Assembly (NCBI GenBank): GCA_036939355.1
Contig: JALLAP010000135.1
Coordinates: forward strand, 1-18,365
DNA length: 18,365 bases
Direction of reading: 5' to 3'
DNA from: Thalassiosira profunda
Lineage: Eukaryota > Bacillariophyta > Thalassiosirophyceae > Thalassiosirales > Thalassiosiraceae
In this document: in pieces, positions 1-7,486 of the stretch
How the letters are laid out: each line of letters begins with the position of its first letter
Position numbering within the stretch: the first letter of the stretch is position 1
Program-made: the position numbers and the translations under genes
The notes under the pieces: generated by a model
Seen by the model: only the letters and a program-made list of their open reading frames with translations
Told to the model about the DNA's origin: nothing
The model's database searches: none

Positions 1-463
1 AGCGGCTCGTCATCAAGTCCAGGAACTCGTCAAAGTCGATCTCCCCGTTGGCATCCTTGTCGATGTCTTTGGTTCGAGAACCGGAGTTGCATGAGCATTG
101 GCGCAAAGCGACGGCGAGCGGGGGCACACGCGAGAATAAAGCATCTCACCCTGGATCATCTGGTAGATGGTCTGGTTCTTGGCCTCGAAGCCGAGGGAGT
201 GCATCGCCGCGCGGAGCTCCTTGGGGTCGATCGTTCCGGAGCCATCGGTGTCGAATAGGTCGAAGGCTGGCAGAAATGTGAGTCTGTTTCTTCTGATGTC
301 AATCAGGATCGAACGGTTGCAACTCACCCTGGCGGAGCTCCTCGACTTCGTCGTCGGTGAGGCCCGGGCGACGGGCGGGCGGCTTCTTCCCAGCAGGGGC
401 GTCGGCGACGCGCCGGGCGGACGCGAGGCTGAGCTGCTCGGTGGCGGCGACGACGGAGTTCAT
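1..463 (-). CDS. Centrin (caltractin), C-terminus cut by window edge
   Basis: Calcium-binding EF-hand protein of centrosomes and flagellar basal bodies. Three exons on the minus strand: 463-328, 266-150 and 66 to the edge. The introns are 327-267 (GTGAGT...CCAG, 61 nt) and 149-67 (GTGAGA...AAAG, 83 nt), both splitting a codon after its first base. The spliced protein has a basic, Ala/Pro-rich N-terminal tail of about 35 residues, then [20 protein letters not shown], a canonical first EF loop ([12 protein letters not shown]) and a second ([12 protein letters not shown]) followed by FLDLMTSR. The [14 protein letters not shown] block and the ALGF/HSLGF-type linker are typical of centrins rather than calmodulin. 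The second half (EF-hands 3 and 4) lies outside the window. The start is the ATG at 463, giving the usual length of N-terminal tail. It is divergent from DPH7. Confidence 0.93.
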
Positions 464-640
464 GGCAGGTGATTCACCGTCGTTTTCAAATGCAACGGCG
501 GCTCGGGGCTCGGGCTCGGCTCGTCGTTCTCTACATACGTACTCTTACGTGTTTTGTAGCTACCTCTGCCTCTCCCGCCCCATCCACGCCTCGTCGGGAC
601 CTCTGATGGCAGCGTCGTGGCTCTGACCCCCGTCCGCGGC
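464..640. promoter_or_regulatory. Short divergent promoter region, centrin / DPH7
   Basis: These 177 bp separate the start codons of two divergent genes, so both promoters and 5' leaders must fit here. The stretch holds a run of related GGCTCGGG/GGCTCG units (about 511-530), a TACATACGTACTCTTACGT motif (about 534-552), and a pyrimidine-rich leader (about 562-595) before DPH7. I see no clear TATA box. A short upstream ORF lies just before the DPH7 start. Confidence 0.5.
606..626 (+). other. Upstream ORF of six codons before DPH7
   Basis: An ATG at 606 reads MAASWL and stops at TGA (624-626), 14 nt before the DPH7 ATG at 641, in a different frame. If transcription starts upstream of 606, ribosomes would meet this ATG first, and it could lower DPH7 translation. 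Whether it lies in the mRNA is not known. Confidence 0.35.
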
Positions 641-2038
641 ATGGCATCGTCATCGGCCAACAACGGCTCCATCCACTGGTTCGACCGGGTGGCCACGCCG
701 CTGAACGCCTGCAGCCTCGAAACGTTCGCGCCGATCCTCGTCGCCGATGGTGATGGCGAGGGTGATGGCACTGATGGCGCTGATGGGCAGTGCGGCGAGG
801 TCGTCCCGCTGGTTATCGGGTGCTACCAGCTCAACGAGCCGCCCGGCAACGAGGGGGCTGCACCATCAGCGGTCGAATCGGACACTGGCGAGGAGGCCGC
901 AACCAAATCGAGCCGCAGCGGAGAGTTGCGCCTTCACATGATCCCCTCCGCATCAGCGGCGCAAATAATGAGATTTGGGGATGCGCGCGTGGTGGAGATA
1001 GAAAGTGGAGTCCTCGACGGCAAATGGAGACAAAAGGGCCTGTCACACGCATCAGATGATGGGGGCTGCAATACAAAGCCACTATTTGCAAGTGCTTGCG
1101 CCTCGGGGAGGATACACCTGCACGCGCTCGAGAAGGACAAAACGCAATCCTGGGACCTCTCTCACGTGGCTTCGTCCGAGCCCTCGACAAACGACGACGC
1201 GGCCCTCTGCCTCGCTCTTGCGTGGGACGATTTCTCAGGTGCAGGCGGGGACGCCTCAGAACGACGCCGCACGTCGGACCGGATCGTGTCGTCGTACTCC
1301 AACGGAACGGTGGCCCTCCACGCGGTATCCTGTGCCGAGTCGGAGGGCGACGACCAAAGACTGGGCGGTATCGCCATCGATGAAACGCTCAGATGGAATG
1401 CCCACGCGATGTTTGGCTGCCCTTCGGAGGTGTGGACGTGCTCCTTCATTCGGGGCGACGCCAATGTTGTGCTCAGCGGAGCCGACGATGTAAGATTTGA
1501 CATCCTATCATTTGACATGTGCTGCTTCGCCTCCGCCTCACTCTTGCTTCAGTGCACCCTCAAAGTGTGGGACATTCGACAAACGATGCGACCGACGCAC
1601 AAAATAGGCGACTCGGAATTCGAAGCCGGAGTCACCGCCATATCGGCCCATCCTACTTTGGACCACATCTTTGCTGCCGGGAGCTACGACGAGTCCGTTC
1701 GATTATACGACAACCGAAAGATGGATCGACCATTGGCGAAGGTTGGAGTGGGCGGCGGCGTCTGGAGGATCAAATGGCACCCAGGCGGAGAAGCTGGAGA
1801 TCTTGGGAAGATGCTGGTGGCCGCCATGCACGGAGGGTGTCGCGTCGTCGACATTCCCACGCTGGGCAGCACCGAGCGCGAGGAGCATGCGGTGGAAGTT
1901 CTGACAGAGTTCACCGCGCACGAAAGCATGGCGTACGGAGCAGACTGGCTATGTTTCGGCGCATCGACTTCCGATGCGGTGGGCAGTTGCTCGTTCTATG
2001 ACCGGCAAGCCTTTCTCTGGGACCCGTACAATCGATAA
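641..2038 (+). CDS. DPH7: Diphthine methyltransferase / diphthamide biosynthesis protein 7 (WD40)
   Basis: Cytosolic WD40 propeller acting late in diphthamide synthesis on elongation factor 2, where the family (human DPH7/WDR85, yeast Rrt2) demethylates methylated diphthine before amidation. Two exons, 641-1489 and 1553-2038, give 444 residues, close to the human protein. Family landmarks: an early GCYQL (the 'GTYQL' strand), SGADD joined by splicing to CTLKVWDIRQ, then AAGSYDESVRLYDNRKM (about 327), VGGGVWRIKWHP (about 355), AAMHGGCRVVDI, YGADW (about 415), and the terminal CSFYDRQAFLWDPYNR. The combination of GSYDE, GGVWR.KWHP, YGADW and SCSFYD identifies DPH7 among WD40 proteins. An acidic Asp/Gly insert (DGDGEGDGTDGADG) sits near the N-terminus. 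The reading frame is open upstream to a GTG at 617, but the first in-frame ATG is 641. It converges on the KCTD gene with 41 bp between stops. Confidence 0.92.
   Translation: MASSSANNGSIHWFDRVATPLNACSLETFAPILVADGDGEGDGTDGADGQCGEVVPLVIGCYQLNEPPGNEGAAPSAVESDTGEEAATKSSRSGELRLHMIPSASAAQIMRFGDARVVEIESGVLDGKWRQKGLSHASDDGGCNTKPLFASACASGRIHLHALEKDKTQSWDLSHVASSEPSTNDDAALCLALAWDDFSGAGGDASERRRTSDRIVSSYSNGTVALHAVSCAESEGDDQRLGGIAIDETLRWNAHAMFGCPSEVWTCSFIRGDANVVLSGADDVRFDILSFDMCCFASASLLLQCTLKVWDIRQTMRPTHKIGDSEFEAGVTAISAHPTLDHIFAAGSYDESVRLYDNRKMDRPLAKVGVGGGVWRIKWHPGGEAGDLGKMLVAAMHGGCRVVDIPTLGSTEREEHAVEVLTEFTAHESMAYGADWLCFGASTSDAVGSCSFYDRQAFLWDPYNR
1490..1552 (+). other. DPH7: In-frame, stop-free 63-nt intron of DPH7
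   Basis: Donor GAT|GTAAGA at 1489/1490 and acceptor TTGCTTCAG|TGC at 1552/1553, phase 0. It is 21 codons long with no stop, so a simple ORF scan reads through it. Removing it restores the contiguous WD40 strand SGADD-CTLKVWD. Keeping it would insert 21 mostly hydrophobic residues into the propeller. Confidence 0.88.
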
Positions 2039-2079
2039 GGTAGAGGCGAAGAACAAAATGGAGTGGTTGCACTATTGCG

Positions 2080-2916
2080 TTACAAGAAAGAGTGAGCAGC
2101 CTGCCGGTCAAGCTCGGTCACAAAATCTGCCTCCGCGTTGAACGCAGCCGCCATGAACTCTTCGTCTGTGATGATCCGCCCTCGGTTGCCGCGGACGTTG
2201 ACGGTGAAGCCAATATGATTGCTCGACGAGGCGCTGCTATCATCTTCCACAACGGTTGGCTCGGTCGAGGATACAACTCGAATCTCTTGCGGGGTGTGAA
2301 CAGTCTCGAATTCAACCTCCTGCACCTTGAGCACAAAATCAAGATCCGTGACGTACAGTCGACTCCGCTTCGATGCTTTCAGTCCGTGGAATTGGAGCAA
2401 GTATTGATTCAGGACGTCCATCATTTCCGCGGTGTCGTAGGTGTGGGGCGGATTCCTTAAGCACGACCACATTCTGTTTCCGATGCGCACCGTCGTACGC
2501 CCTGCGATGAATTCGCTGTAGCACTTTGACGCAATAAGGAGCATGTCGTGATGCAGTTCTGACTCGTGAATCCGACTCTTCAAGAGCTTTATCATTGCCA
2601 CCGGGGTGTTTTGCAGAATGCTCTCGTCGTAGATTGCAAGTCCGTAATAGTCCAGTTCACGCACGAATGTTGCTTTGGGCAGGTTGCCGGGCAGCTCGAT
2701 GCTTCCGTAGCGCAGATAGTTGAGAACGTGAGCAAAAAGGTCGCCGTCGCGGTCGATGAAGATTGGCTTGCTCGGGTCCTCGCGCCACGTATCGGAGAGC
2801 AGCGTCGCCAGCATCGAATCCGGATTGCGCGCAAGCAGCAATGACGTCGAAACCTCGTAATGCCTCCCGCCCACATTGATCTTTGCCGTGTCGTGCTGGT
2901 GCCTGTCGTCTTCCAT
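2080..2916 (-). CDS. KCTD-type BTB/POZ (potassium channel tetramerisation) domain protein
   Basis: Single-exon protein of 278 residues. Residues about 11-100 form a T1-type BTB domain: KINVGGRHYEVS, then DSMLATLLSDTW, PIFIDRDGDLFAHVLNYLRYG and FVRELDYYGL, the signature order of KCTD proteins. In animals these assemble as oligomers and often act as substrate adaptors for cullin-3 ubiquitin ligases, but the partner here is unknown. The C-terminal 170 residues are not recognised. They hold a Ser/Asp-rich linker (DDSSASSS) and end in a short alpha-helical-looking segment. There is no transmembrane segment, so it is not a channel. The start is the only sensible ATG ahead of the domain. It converges with DPH7 and is followed upstream by the 3' end of the next minus-strand gene. 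Confidence 0.85.
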   Translation of the reverse strand: MEDDRHQHDTAKINVGGRHYEVSTSLLLARNPDSMLATLLSDTWREDPSKPIFIDRDGDLFAHVLNYLRYGSIELPGNLPKATFVRELDYYGLAIYDESILQNTPVAMIKLLKSRIHESELHHDMLLIASKCYSEFIAGRTTVRIGNRMWSCLRNPPHTYDTAEMMDVLNQYLLQFHGLKASKRSRLYVTDLDFVLKVQEVEFETVHTPQEIRVVSSTEPTVVEDDSSASSSNHIGFTVNVRGNRGRIITDEEFMAAAFNAEADFVTELDRQAAHSFL

Positions 2917-3322
2917 TGAGTGTTGGTTGCCGCGGTTGATACTTTTTGTTGTTGTCGCCCGCTTCGCTGTGATTTATGAGAGTGGGGGATGGGCCCCTCC
3001 ACCTGGGCTCTCCTGGGATCTAAAACGCTTCATCTGTTCTTGGATGGGAATTGAAACCTGGAGAGTCCTAGGGGGAATCGGAATGCAAACCCATGCATTT
3101 GCAATGCCACACAGGTTTTCTCCGTCCTCTCTCTCAAATAAGACAGGCGCAGAGAAATTCAGCACGCGGTGATTTGGCTCTCGCGGTGAAAGCCAGCAAT
3201 ATTTGAAATCAGAATCCACCGCGTGCTGAATTTCTCTGCGCCTGTCTTAAATAATATCAAGCGCTCAATTTTATTTTGCACACTATTATCGTATCCACCT
3301 CTAGCATTAGCCCACGGCTCTC
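2917..3322. other. Intergenic region between two minus-strand genes
   Basis: These 406 bp lie upstream of the KCTD start and downstream of the plastid protein's stop. They are more A/T-rich than their surroundings and hold a long inverted repeat at 3139-3249 (separate entry). A smaller inverted pair, TGCAAA...TTTGCA, lies near 3083-3102. Short ORFs on both strands here look like chance. The promoter of the KCTD gene must lie in this stretch. Confidence 0.6.
3139..3249. mobile_element. Perfect 33-bp inverted repeat, MITE-like palindromic element
   Basis: The left arm 3139-3171 and right arm 3217-3249 are exact reverse complements over 33 bp, around a 45-nt spacer. Each arm begins, reading inward, with TAAGACAGGCGCAGAGAAAT. 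The spacer has further partial pairing (GATTTGGCT / AGCC...AAATC) and repeats CGCGGTGA. The flanks allow a TA target duplication (Tc1/mariner style) at the arm ends or a 4-bp AAAT duplication (3136-3139 and 3249-3252). Both are weak because the flanks are A/T-rich. It encodes no protein. It lies about 75 nt beyond the stop of the plastid gene, probably inside its 3' UTR, and about 220 bp upstream of the KCTD start. It could be a non-autonomous element or a transcribed hairpin. Confidence 0.65.
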
Positions 3323-3769
3323 TCAGCAGCGTCCTCCATTCTGGATGGGCGAGCATACCCCATCACCGTAATCCGTGACCGAAGGGATGCTGCAAAGCAA
3401 GTGCACATCAGTTATGAGGCTCAAAGAATAAATGCACATCACGTTCATATGATATGATACTCACACCAATCCGACCACCAAGAGAGCAATCATTACCAAG
3501 ATGAAGCTTCCTGCAATAATCTTGGTAATTCCCGCGTCGGTGTTGTTCGACAGCGCCACATCCAGGTCGTACTCGCGGTCCTCGTCGCCCAATCCCAGTT
3601 CCTTCCGTCTCTTTTGATTGATCATGCGGAGGCCCGTGGCCGAACCGATCGATGGCCGGCCATGCGGAGCACTCCGGAGGGAGACCGCGGGCGCCCGAGC
3701 GCCCCGGGGCGGCGCGAAGGCATGGAGGAGCGGGAGGAAGAGGAGGAGGAGGGCGGCGAGGGCGTTCAT
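3323..3769 (-). CDS. Small plastid-targeted single-pass membrane protein
   Basis: Two exons, 3769-3465 and 3389-3323, give 123 residues. The intron 3464-3390 (75 nt) has GTGAGT and TTGCTTTGCAG ends and splits a Val codon. Without splicing the frame stops at once (TGA 3463-3461). The second exon adds IPSVTDYGDGVCSPIQNGGRC, which reads like a conserved tail. Residues 1-17 are a signal peptide, followed by FAPPRGARAPAVSLRS, the heterokont plastid motif with Phe at +1 and a basic transit region. The mature part starts near RMINQKRRKELGLGDE, has an acidic EDREYDLD stretch and one membrane helix (about 81-102), then the short Cys-containing tail. It is probably a thylakoid or plastid envelope protein. 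I do not recognise a named family. Confidence 0.8.
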
Positions 3770-4303
3770 GTTGCGTCGTTGAAAAATAAAAAGTGAGGGG
3801 CGCGGTTACCGGTTACCTACCTCCCTCACCATTTTACGTACACCCTACAATACCCCAACCGAAACCCCCCAGCCCCCATAAAAATTGAGGTGAGCCTGGC
3901 GGCGGCCTCCCCCTGCGCAGCGCCCTCTCGCGGTGGCTCGCCCCCCGAGGGGCCTCGGGCGGGGTCCATAATTCGAGGGGGGGCGTGGCTGAATTTTTGG
4001 GGCGGCGAAATGGCTCGGACGGCGGGATGCGGCGCGCTCGGATTCCGCGTCGCCGGGATGGCCGATGCGAGCACCCACGCTCGCTGTTGGCTGCTGTTGG
4101 ACACCGAGCCCTGCAGAGGGAAGATTATTGCAAGCCGTTGGATGGATTAAATTGTCAGGGAGGAGGGGTGGTGTCGAAGTCAGGCCCGGCGCGACGCTCA
4201 GCAGCCCTTGCTCCCCGCCATGTTCTAGATATAGTTCTGTGCCTGCAATTTTTCACCCCTGCAAAACTCACCCCCATCTCCCTCTCCTCCACCAGCCCAC
4301 ACC
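3770..4303. promoter_or_regulatory. Divergent intergenic region, plastid gene / small mitochondrial gene
   Basis: These 534 bp hold no convincing gene. The composition swings from A-rich (3780-3792) to very C- or G-rich runs (3860-4000). Close to the plastid gene start lie an inverted pair and a tandem heptamer (separate entry). CCCGAGG-GG-CCTCGGG (3944-3959) is a short perfect stem. Before the plus-strand gene come a GATATAG string (about 4227) and a C/T-rich leader (4245-4303), plausible core promoter and 5' UTR. A 211-codon open frame crossing this region runs through the C-rich leader and into the next gene out of frame, and is not credible as a protein. Confidence 0.55.
3793..3829. repeat. 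GTGAGGG/CCCTCAC inverted pair enclosing tandem GGTTACC
   Basis: GTGAGGG at 3793-3799 is the reverse complement of CCCTCAC at 3823-3829. Between them GGTTACC occurs twice head to tail (3804-3810, 3811-3817). The block ends within about 60 bp of the plastid gene start, so it may be a promoter or 5' leader element of that gene. No function is shown. Confidence 0.45.
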
Positions 4304-4555
4304 ATGTTCCGCGCCACCCGCGTCGCCCGCCAGGCCGAGCGCCTCGTCAACCGCAACCCGGAGCTCTTCGGGCCCGGCCCCGTCGCCCGTCGGGCGCAGG
4401 GGATCGGGGCGATGGACCCCCTCAAGGGCCTCGTGACGTGCGCGTCGCAGGGCTTGGCCGTGGGGATTGCCGGGGGATTGGTGTACAAGGTCTTCTTCGG
4501 GGATCCGGGGATTCAGGCGATCGAGGATTATTACAAGGAGAACCCCCCTCGCTAA
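4304..4555 (+). CDS. Small mitochondrial single-pass membrane protein, possibly a COX6c/5c-like subunit
   Basis: An 83-residue single-exon protein. The N-terminus MFRATRVARQAERLVNR is rich in Arg, lacks acidic residues for the first ten positions and looks like a mitochondrial presequence. One Gly-rich hydrophobic segment (about 43-65, QGLAVGIAGGLVYKVFF) is followed by GDPGIQAIEDYYKENPPR. This layout (short tail, GLxxGxxGG-type helix ending in YK, then a short charged segment with YY) resembles the small cytochrome c oxidase subunits 6c of animals and 5c of plants. The match is by pattern only. Other tiny respiratory-chain or F-ATPase subunits are possible. The ATG follows a C/T-rich leader ending CCACACC. 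Confidence 0.7.
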   Translation: MFRATRVARQAERLVNRNPELFGPGPVARRAQGIGAMDPLKGLVTCASQGLAVGIAGGLVYKVFFGDPGIQAIEDYYKENPPR

Positions 4556-5404
4556 GGATGAGCGGGTTTGTGGGAGGATATATGAATGAGGATCGGCACC
4601 ATTTACTTAGGAAGGAATGAATGGGGGAGATGTTCAATCTGGGCCATGATGCTTCGGTCGACCGGATGATACACATTTGAGGCCGTTGAAGATGATGCCC
4701 TTAGAGAATCGCGTGGCGGATGAAGGTGTGTTAGTTGGGGGGAAGGTCTTCGGATTCTGTATCTCGAGATGTAGATTGAGTGGGGGCAGTAACACGATGT
4801 AACGTGCTCTCCTTTTTTTACCAGGCTGTCCCTTTGCTGATGACTGTGGATGGCTCCTGTCCTCAAAACTGCTCTGCAGACTTATGCTACTTTGAGCCTT
4901 TCTGCAAGCCGCCTGAACGGGCGGAACATTGGAAGATGGGGTCGAGTTATCTCCAGCTTCTTGAATTGCCCATGCTTCATCCTTTCCTTTCTATCTTGCC
5001 ATTGACAAGGGAATGAACCCCCTGGAGCTCCCTGGAGGAGCTCGCTCTTCACTTCTTGGTTCACTCTCAACTCAACCTTATGAAGTTACCTCCTGTACGA
5101 TACCCACTCGGTATGAGTACGTACGTACGTCCGCGTCCGCCCCCCATTTTTTGCAAGTCGGTGTCCCCATAGCCATAGCCGCGCTGCCCTCCGTAGCCAC
5201 GGCGTCCCTGCAGCCCGGCCCATCATTTGCATCCCGCCCCCTCTCTGACCGGAGGGCTTGTTTGGGGCGTTGCGCGGGCCTCAGCTGACGCCCTCCAGGG
5301 ACGAGAGCCGCGTGCCCAAGAGCTCGGAGATTCTCCGAGCGTCAGGCGTCAGGCGCTGCTCGAGGGAGAGAGTTCCTCCGACGCGACGTCCAAGAGCGTC
5401 CAAG
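4556..5404. other. Long intergenic region upstream of the aspartic-protease-like gene
   Basis: These 849 bp hold the 3' UTR of the small mitochondrial gene and the promoter and leader of the next gene. I see no supportable gene or tRNA. Visible items are an ACGT microsatellite TACGTACGTACGT (5118-5130), a T-run near 4812-4819, overlapping GGAGCTC units near 5022-5043, and a doubled GCGTCAGGCGTCAGGCGC near 5339. The frame of the next gene is open upstream from 5405 as far as 5258, but without an ATG. Confidence 0.55.
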
Positions 5405-7474
5405 ATGGGCGGTCAGTCGCTGGCGGCTTTCTTCTGCGCCTTACAACTTTTGCTGTCAAGCGCTGCATCCACGGTGGCAGCCGAGGGGGCGAATGCACCA
5501 GGGCTGGTCCACAGAAGAAGCAATCAGATTACGGGCAATCTCGACACAGAAGGCCAGGACCTGATCCACCTCCCGCTGCGATCCCGCGCTTCCGTCCTCC
5601 GGGAGCGGAACCTCCTCCACCTCCTAGAGGAGGAGCGGGACGAGGAGGCTCCCGCCACATTTGCTCGCTGGGCGGCCCAGGGCGGCCGCCACGGGAGGTC
5701 ATTGCGGACATCCGATCCCGACGACCTGAACGCAGATGCAACCAACCACGATGCGCGAACATTGCAGGAATTCTCGGGGGAGGGCACCCACTTCATCGAC
5801 GCCTACGTCGGCACTCCCGCGCAAAAGCGGGCCCTCGCCGTGAGCAGTGGGGCCGACTTCACCGCCTTCCCGTGCGAGGGGTGCACCAAGTGCGGACCGA
5901 TCATCTCGCCTTATCGGCACACGTTCTCCACGTCGTTTATATCCATGCCCTGCGGTAGATGCGTGGGCGGACAAAGGGAGGATGTGTGCGACAGCGAGAG
6001 GGAGAAGTGCATCGCGCGGGGGTTCAATCTGGTCGACAAATCGGCGTGGACGGCGTACGAGGCGCGGGACTACATTTACGTCGGCGGGGCGGAGGCGGAG
6101 ATCGAACGGCGGGGGGTGCCGAACGCCGAGGGCACCAACGTCCCGGAGGAGCACGGCTTTCCGCTGGTGTTTGCGTGCCAGACCGAAGCGACGGGGTGGT
6201 ACTCGTCGCAAGTGCAAGATGGGATCGTGGGATTCTCCACCGCCCGCACCTCCTTCGTCAACCAAATGGTCTTCCAAGATCAACTCAAGCACCCCCGCTT
6301 CTGCATGTGCTTCGAGCAGAAGATCTTGAGGGGGGACGATTTCCGGAGCGCCGGCGTGGTGACGCTGGGGGGCTACAATCCCCGCATATTGGACGCACCA
6401 TTGGTGTACGTCCAGAACATGGAGGACGAGGGGACGAGATACAAGGTGCACGTGCGGAGCATCTACTTTCGCCAGGACGGGGGGCAGAGCATCGTCCCCG
6501 ACCGGGACGGGCAGGCGGTGGTGCGATTGAACTTCGAGGAGCAAAAGTTCAACGAGAAGAACGGGGGGACGATCCTGGATTCGGGGGTGCCGCTGATCAT
6601 CTTCGACGAGGGCGTGCAGCGGTCCTTCTTGGCCGAGTGGGAGAAGATGGTGGGGAGCCCTTTTACGTTCGGGAAAATGCTGTTGACAGAGAACGACGTC
6701 AAGGCGTTGCCCACGCTCATCGTCCAAATCAAGGCCCACGAGGGCGTCGACAAGTCGTTCGATCCCCGCACTGTGCCCAACATGGCGGGCGATCGGGATC
6801 CCCAACATCCGTTCGACGCTTTGCTCGCCATCCCCGCCACGCACTACATGGAGTACAATCCCAGCACGGGGACGTACCGCGCCAAGATCGCGCTGGACAG
6901 CCGCATCGGATCGTTCTTGGGGATCAACGCCATGCAGGGCCACGCGTTCTTTTACGATCTAGCCAAGGATCGGATTGGCTTTGCCGAGTCCTACAATTGC
7001 CAGCCGAAGCTGAGCCCGGCCGGAGTCGTGGACGACGACATGTGAGTATACTATGTTGCTTTGTTGCTGCACCGAGTCATTTTGGTGCTGATATTTGCTT
7101 CTATCTGTAGGTTCGAGCTCCCGACGGTGCACATTGAGACCGAAGCAGTAGGACCGGAGCCCATCGACGGCGGCATGCCCGATGGTTTAACCACACCAAA
7201 AGGAGGCCCCGACGAGAGCGATCGGGGATCCTGTGTCACGGCGACGTGCATCTCGTTCGTGACGGTGGGCTACTGCATCGTCGTGATCGCCATGGCCGTT
7301 GCCTATCGAAAGTGGCGACCCCGCGACCGATCAAAGCAGATCGATCAGCCGGTTGCTGACGATCTAACGCAGGACGAAACAGCAGAGACGGAGATGCTTA
7401 CTCCAGTGTTCGATCCGCACGTGAGAAGCAACGGCAGCAGCAGGTCTAGCACGCGAGGAGGGATGTTGGCTTAG
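5405..7474 (+). CDS. Membrane-anchored A1 aspartic-protease-like protein with a degenerate active site
   Basis: Two exons, 5405-7041 and 7111-7474, encode 666 residues. Order: signal peptide (1-26), Arg/Glu-rich pro-region to about 120, a pepsin-type domain (about 125-540), one membrane helix (about 588-612) and a short cytosolic tail. The first active-site region reads LAVSSGADFTAFPCEGCTKCG. The FPCxxCxxCG block resembles plasmepsin-V-like/nepenthesin-type proteases, but the expected DTGS is SSGA, so the catalytic Asp is Ser147. The second site, GGTILDSGV, keeps Asp392 but has Val for Thr. Other fold marks are DYIYVGG, QVQDGIVGFSTARTSFVNQM, FCMCFE and VVTLGGYN. It probably sits in the secretory pathway and is likely non-catalytic or altered. 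The ATG at 5405 is the only start that gives a signal peptide. It converges on the DUF4200 gene with 12 bp between stops. Confidence 0.88.
7042..7110 (+). other. 69-nt intron separating the protease-like domain from its membrane anchor
   Basis: Donor AT|GTGAGT and acceptor CTATCTGTAG|GTTC, splitting the Met codon. Splicing joins DDDM to FELPTVHIETE and so adds the membrane helix. If retained, the codon after ATG is TGA (7043-7045), giving a protein that ends right after the protease-like domain. Confidence 0.88.
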
Positions 7475-7486
7475 ATTGTCCTTGTG

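Noticed and set aside
67..80. GGTTCGAGAACC, reminiscent of a tRNA T-loop
   Set aside because: It lies inside a centrin intron and no acceptor, D or anticodon arms can be drawn around it. I found no tRNA, rRNA or CRISPR array anywhere in the window.
3159..3356. Minus-strand ORF crossing the inverted repeat and the plastid gene's second exon
   Set aside because: It is out of frame with the supported exon, and part of its sequence is just the palindrome translated.
3985..4620. 211-codon plus-strand frame over the intergenic region and the small mitochondrial gene
   Set aside because: Its translation is Arg/Pro/Gly low complexity, it crosses the C/T-rich leader and overlaps the better-supported 83-residue gene.
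4780..5016. 78-codon plus-strand ORF in the long intergenic region
   Set aside because: There is no domain, no targeting signal and no splice context, and an overlapping antisense ORF is equally plausible. It is probably chance.
5699..6943. 414-codon open frame on the minus strand
   Set aside because: It lies wholly antisense to the aspartic-protease-like gene, is His/Leu/Arg/Val-rich without recognisable motifs, and is expected from G/C-rich third positions of the real gene.
5959..7110. 383-codon open frame on the plus strand in another frame
   Set aside because: It overlaps the protease-like coding region in the wrong frame, is extremely Arg/Gly-rich and ends inside the intron. It is a shadow of the real gene.
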